Positions 61,941-64,000 of a DNA stretch of 64,000 bases are shown here, piece after piece. The stretch is taken from positions 1-64,000 of the forward strand of contig JAUIGE010000033.1 in NCBI GenBank assembly GCA_030430205.1. The letters run 5' to 3'. Each line of letters opens with the position of its first letter. Positions within the stretch are counted from its first letter, which is position 1. A model generated the notes under the pieces. The model made no database searches, was not told the origin of the DNA, and saw only the letters and a program-made list of their open reading frames with translations. The translations under genes were made by a program, and so were the position numbers. The stretch is from Bacteroidia bacterium (GTDB taxonomy: Bacteria > Bacteroidota > Bacteroidia > J057).

Positions 61941-63260
61941 TTGTATGGTTCAGAGCGATTGGGTATCTTTAAACAAACAGATAGCCTCCGTATTATCGCC
62001 TTTAGCAGTACAGGCTTTGATACAGACGGCACGTTCCTTGGCAAAACCAGCATCGACACCCTGACTCAGTCAGCACCACCAGATACTTGTGGCATAGATT
62101 TCTATCGAGGCGATAAGCGCTTTGAGCTATCCAATCACCTGGGCAATGTACTGGCCGTAATCAGTGATCGAAAGCTGCAAACGTTGGATGCAGGGATGAG
62201 TTTGGGGCATTACTTCTCGGCGGATATTTGGTCTACTTCGGATTACTACCCCTTTGGTATGATCATGGGGGGGCGGTCCTGGAGCCAAAACAGTGATTAT
62301 AGATACGGCTTCCAAGGACAAGAACAAGATCAGGAATTATACGATGGGGCTGTCTCATACAAGTATCGAGTACATGACCCACGCATAGGGCGTTTTCTTT
62401 CAATTGATCCGTTGAGTCCGAAATATCCTCATTACACTCCATATTCATTCTCAGGGAATAAAGTAATTCATGCGATAGAACTTGAAGGGCTTGAGGAATT
62501 TGAACTACATGAGACTTATGATAAGAAGGGCAAGTTAGCAAGTAGTGAATTAGTTTGGAATGAATCTGCAGAACCTCTAGAAGGTGATAATCTTTATCAT
62601 CTTGTGACCTATCAAATGGAATATCAGGATTTGCTTGTTAGTGCTCCTATGGGACCTCAAGTTATTAGTGCTTCTCAATATAATTATGAAGGCTCATACC
62701 TCGAACCAACTTCAGTTCCTTCATCAGTATTCGGAGAAATTAACTATTACACATGGAGAAACCAGGATTTCGTCATTCGACATTCTTTAATGAAGTCCGG
62801 TGAGTCGCCTCCTGAATATTATTTAGGATATGGCGATAAATATATTAGAAAATTTACAGAATCGACGAGGGATAAACTTTCTCACGAGGGACAAATGTGG
62901 TTAGATAACGCATTGTTAAATCTTCAAATAGAAATGGAAGATGGCCTTGTGGAAAACCCTTTGTTGGAAGAGGATAGCGACCTTCATAAAGCTTTTGCAT
63001 TTGATACTCATGTTCCAGCCTATGAAAATGCTGGTTTATTAAATCTATCATTTGGTGATTTATTAATTATTGGAACAACTCCTAGTTACTCAGATCTGTT
63101 AAGTGACGATGGCATACGCCAAGCTTTAATTGTAGCGGAAGATCTTGCAAAATATAAGGCATTAGAAGCAGGAGTAAAAACTGCAAATTGGGTATCTCAG
63201 CAAGTTATCGAGTCGCTAATTTCAACCATTAAAAAACAACTAAATCCAGATGGGTACTAA
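61941..63260 (+). CDS. 5'-truncated RHS-core protein with unknown C-terminal (toxin-like) domain
   Basis: 439 aa from TTG 61941; the frame is open back to 61890 (LISELEKTEIFSTQEYALYG), so the RHS part is cut at its 5' side by TAA 61887. The RHS core is clear: RFELSNHLGNVLAVISDRKL, DYYPFGMIMGGRSWS, YRYGFQGQEQD, HDPRIGRFLSIDPLSPKYPH, YSFSGNKVIHAIELEG. From about residue 180 to the end is a domain I cannot assign (EFELHETYDKKGKLASSEL to KKQLNPDGY), the place where polymorphic RHS toxins carry their effector. It overlaps the next gene by 11 bp. Probably an orphan RHS tip. Confidence 0.8.
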   Translation: MYGSERLGIFKQTDSLRIIAFSSTGFDTDGTFLGKTSIDTLTQSAPPDTCGIDFYRGDKRFELSNHLGNVLAVISDRKLQTLDAGMSLGHYFSADIWSTSDYYPFGMIMGGRSWSQNSDYRYGFQGQEQDQELYDGAVSYKYRVHDPRIGRFLSIDPLSPKYPHYTPYSFSGNKVIHAIELEGLEEFELHETYDKKGKLASSELVWNESAEPLEGDNLYHLVTYQMEYQDLLVSAPMGPQVISASQYNYEGSYLEPTSVPSSVFGEINYYTWRNQDFVIRHSLMKSGESPPEYYLGYGDKYIRKFTESTRDKLSHEGQMWLDNALLNLQIEMEDGLVENPLLEEDSDLHKAFAFDTHVPAYENAGLLNLSFGDLLIIGTTPSYSDLLSDDGIRQALIVAEDLAKYKALEAGVKTANWVSQQVIESLISTIKKQLNPDGY

Positions 63261-64000
63261 AGCTTTTGGGAGAGGTATCACAATTAAAGTGATTGTGATA
63301 CTAGCCTTGTATTGGTTGGTTTCGGGTTGTGCCTTAGTCAAACCTCATTCTACATGTGAGGTCCAATTTAATTCAATAACTCCTGATGATTCTTTGTATC
63401 CTCTGTTTCAAAAGTTTGATATCAAAGACATTGATTTTATCTCAGATTCTTTAATAGTTTTTAGCGGAATTAATAGAAAATCTAAGGAGAGTGAAATAGG
63501 AACATTTAACCTTCGCAAACAATCTTTTGAGATTAAGTATTCTGTGATAGATAAAAATGACAAAATCCATCAAATATCTACAACAAGTAATGGCAAAATT
63601 GCTGCAATTATTACCCAAAGAAAGAATAGAGTTTTCAGCAAAACGGACGTAGTTATTTCACATAATATAGGCCAGAATTGGGATACAATCAGATCGGGGA
63701 AAAGGGAGAAAGGGAATTGTTTTTTATATGGTAATAATATATTTCTTCTTGAAAAAGAAAATGAGAAGTACAATTTTTTGCAATCTCGTGATGGAGGAAG
63801 TTCTTTTTCTGAAATAAAAGGATTTGATCAGTATAAACTTGTTGATATCACAACTATATGTCAAAGGGGTAGTAAGGTTCTGGGATTTGCTAGAATATCT
63901 TTTGGAAAGAATAGTAACTGCTTGTTCATTTTTGATTTAGAAACTAATTCTTTAAAAAGTATCCCCTTTTTCAAAGAAGGTTTTAGGACTACTATAATTG
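63250..64000 (+). CDS. Lipoprotein overlapping the RHS gene (continues beyond window)
   Basis: ATG 63250 starts 11 bp inside the RHS gene; 250 codons stay open to the window edge. The signal peptide (IKVIVILALYWLVSGC, lipobox Cys27) predicts a lipoprotein. The mature part has beta-propeller-like Asp-box motifs (SHNIGQNWDTI, SRDGGSSFSEI). The overlap with an RHS toxin tip suggests it may be an immunity or accessory lipoprotein, but a housekeeping propeller cannot be excluded. Confidence 0.75.
   Translation, partial: MGTKAFGRGITIKVIVILALYWLVSGCALVKPHSTCEVQFNSITPDDSLYPLFQKFDIKDIDFISDSLIVFSGINRKSKESEIGTFNLRKQSFEIKYSVIDKNDKIHQISTTSNGKIAAIITQRKNRVFSKTDVVISHNIGQNWDTIRSGKREKGNCFLYGNNIFLLEKENEKYNFLQSRDGGSSFSEIKGFDQYKLVDITTICQRGSKVLGFARISFGKNSNCLFIFDLETNSLKSIPFFKEGFRTTII

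Overview
The window comes from the chromosome of a Bacteroidota bacterium, most likely of the Saprospiria (Lewinella/Haliscomenobacter-like). The evidence is a set of very large secreted proteins with type IX secretion (T9SS) C-terminal sorting domains, many PKD, MAM-like and Ig-like modules, Bacteroidota-type promoters (TTG, about 18-21 nt, TAnnTTTG) and Bacteroidota family preferences (DUF4331, LVIVD lipoproteins, CRTAC/UnbV proteins, FtsX-type permeases). The taxonomic placement is inference; the features are read from the sequence.

Layout. 0-9.7 kb: a T9SS surface protein with a 72-bp tandem repeat, a tandem pair of DUF4331 proteins, a TonB-like protein, a tandem pair of outer-membrane proteins and an LVIVD lipoprotein. 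9.8-12.7 kb: an AmpG-like permease overlapping a NagZ-like glycosidase (probable muropeptide recycling). 12.9-34.2 kb: a 2235-aa MAM/CARDB/Ig/PKD surface protein, an RNA methyltransferase, an NRDE protein, an FtsX-like permease, an MFS transporter, a low-molecular-weight phosphatase, a sugar-dehydrogenase-like T9SS protein, a SWIM/SNF2 helicase coupled to small membrane proteins, and a TPR protein. 34.3-45 kb: a 1935-aa protein with about 18 PKD-like repeats and a type B sorting domain, small secreted proteins, a SUKH protein, a HAD phosphatase and a MoxR/VWA pair. 45-53.2 kb: a CRTAC/UnbV lipoprotein gene broken by two lesions, an ATPase/nuclease gene behind a competing-hairpin leader, a lipoprotein, tRNA-Ser(GGA), rhaT and an alpha/beta hydrolase.

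53.2-64 kb is an accessory region that looks AT-richer by eye and has many broken genes. It holds a TIR-like (CAP12-type) effector with an unrecognised N-terminal domain, an attC-like hairpin, an antitoxin with an inactivated RelE/ParE toxin, a truncated VOC gene, an AraC/HMA regulator, an HMA-oxidoreductase fusion, a DJ-1 protein ending inside a palindromic element, a second MITE-like unit, an IS701-like remnant, a cupin, a DUF1905/YdeI protein, and a truncated RHS toxin overlapping an open-ended lipoprotein gene. Two similar 51-bp direct repeats (53173 and 61091) bracket part of it.

A pattern that ordinary annotation does not explain is a family of heptanucleotide tandem arrays. At three intergenic loci (26.0, 34.2 and 40.2 kb) the array is followed by an inverted array of the same period, so the transcript could fold into a hairpin. 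The same GAGAATA/GAGAGCA heptamers as at 34.2 kb also occur inside the VWA coding sequence at 43972-44006, where gain or loss of one unit would shift the reading frame.
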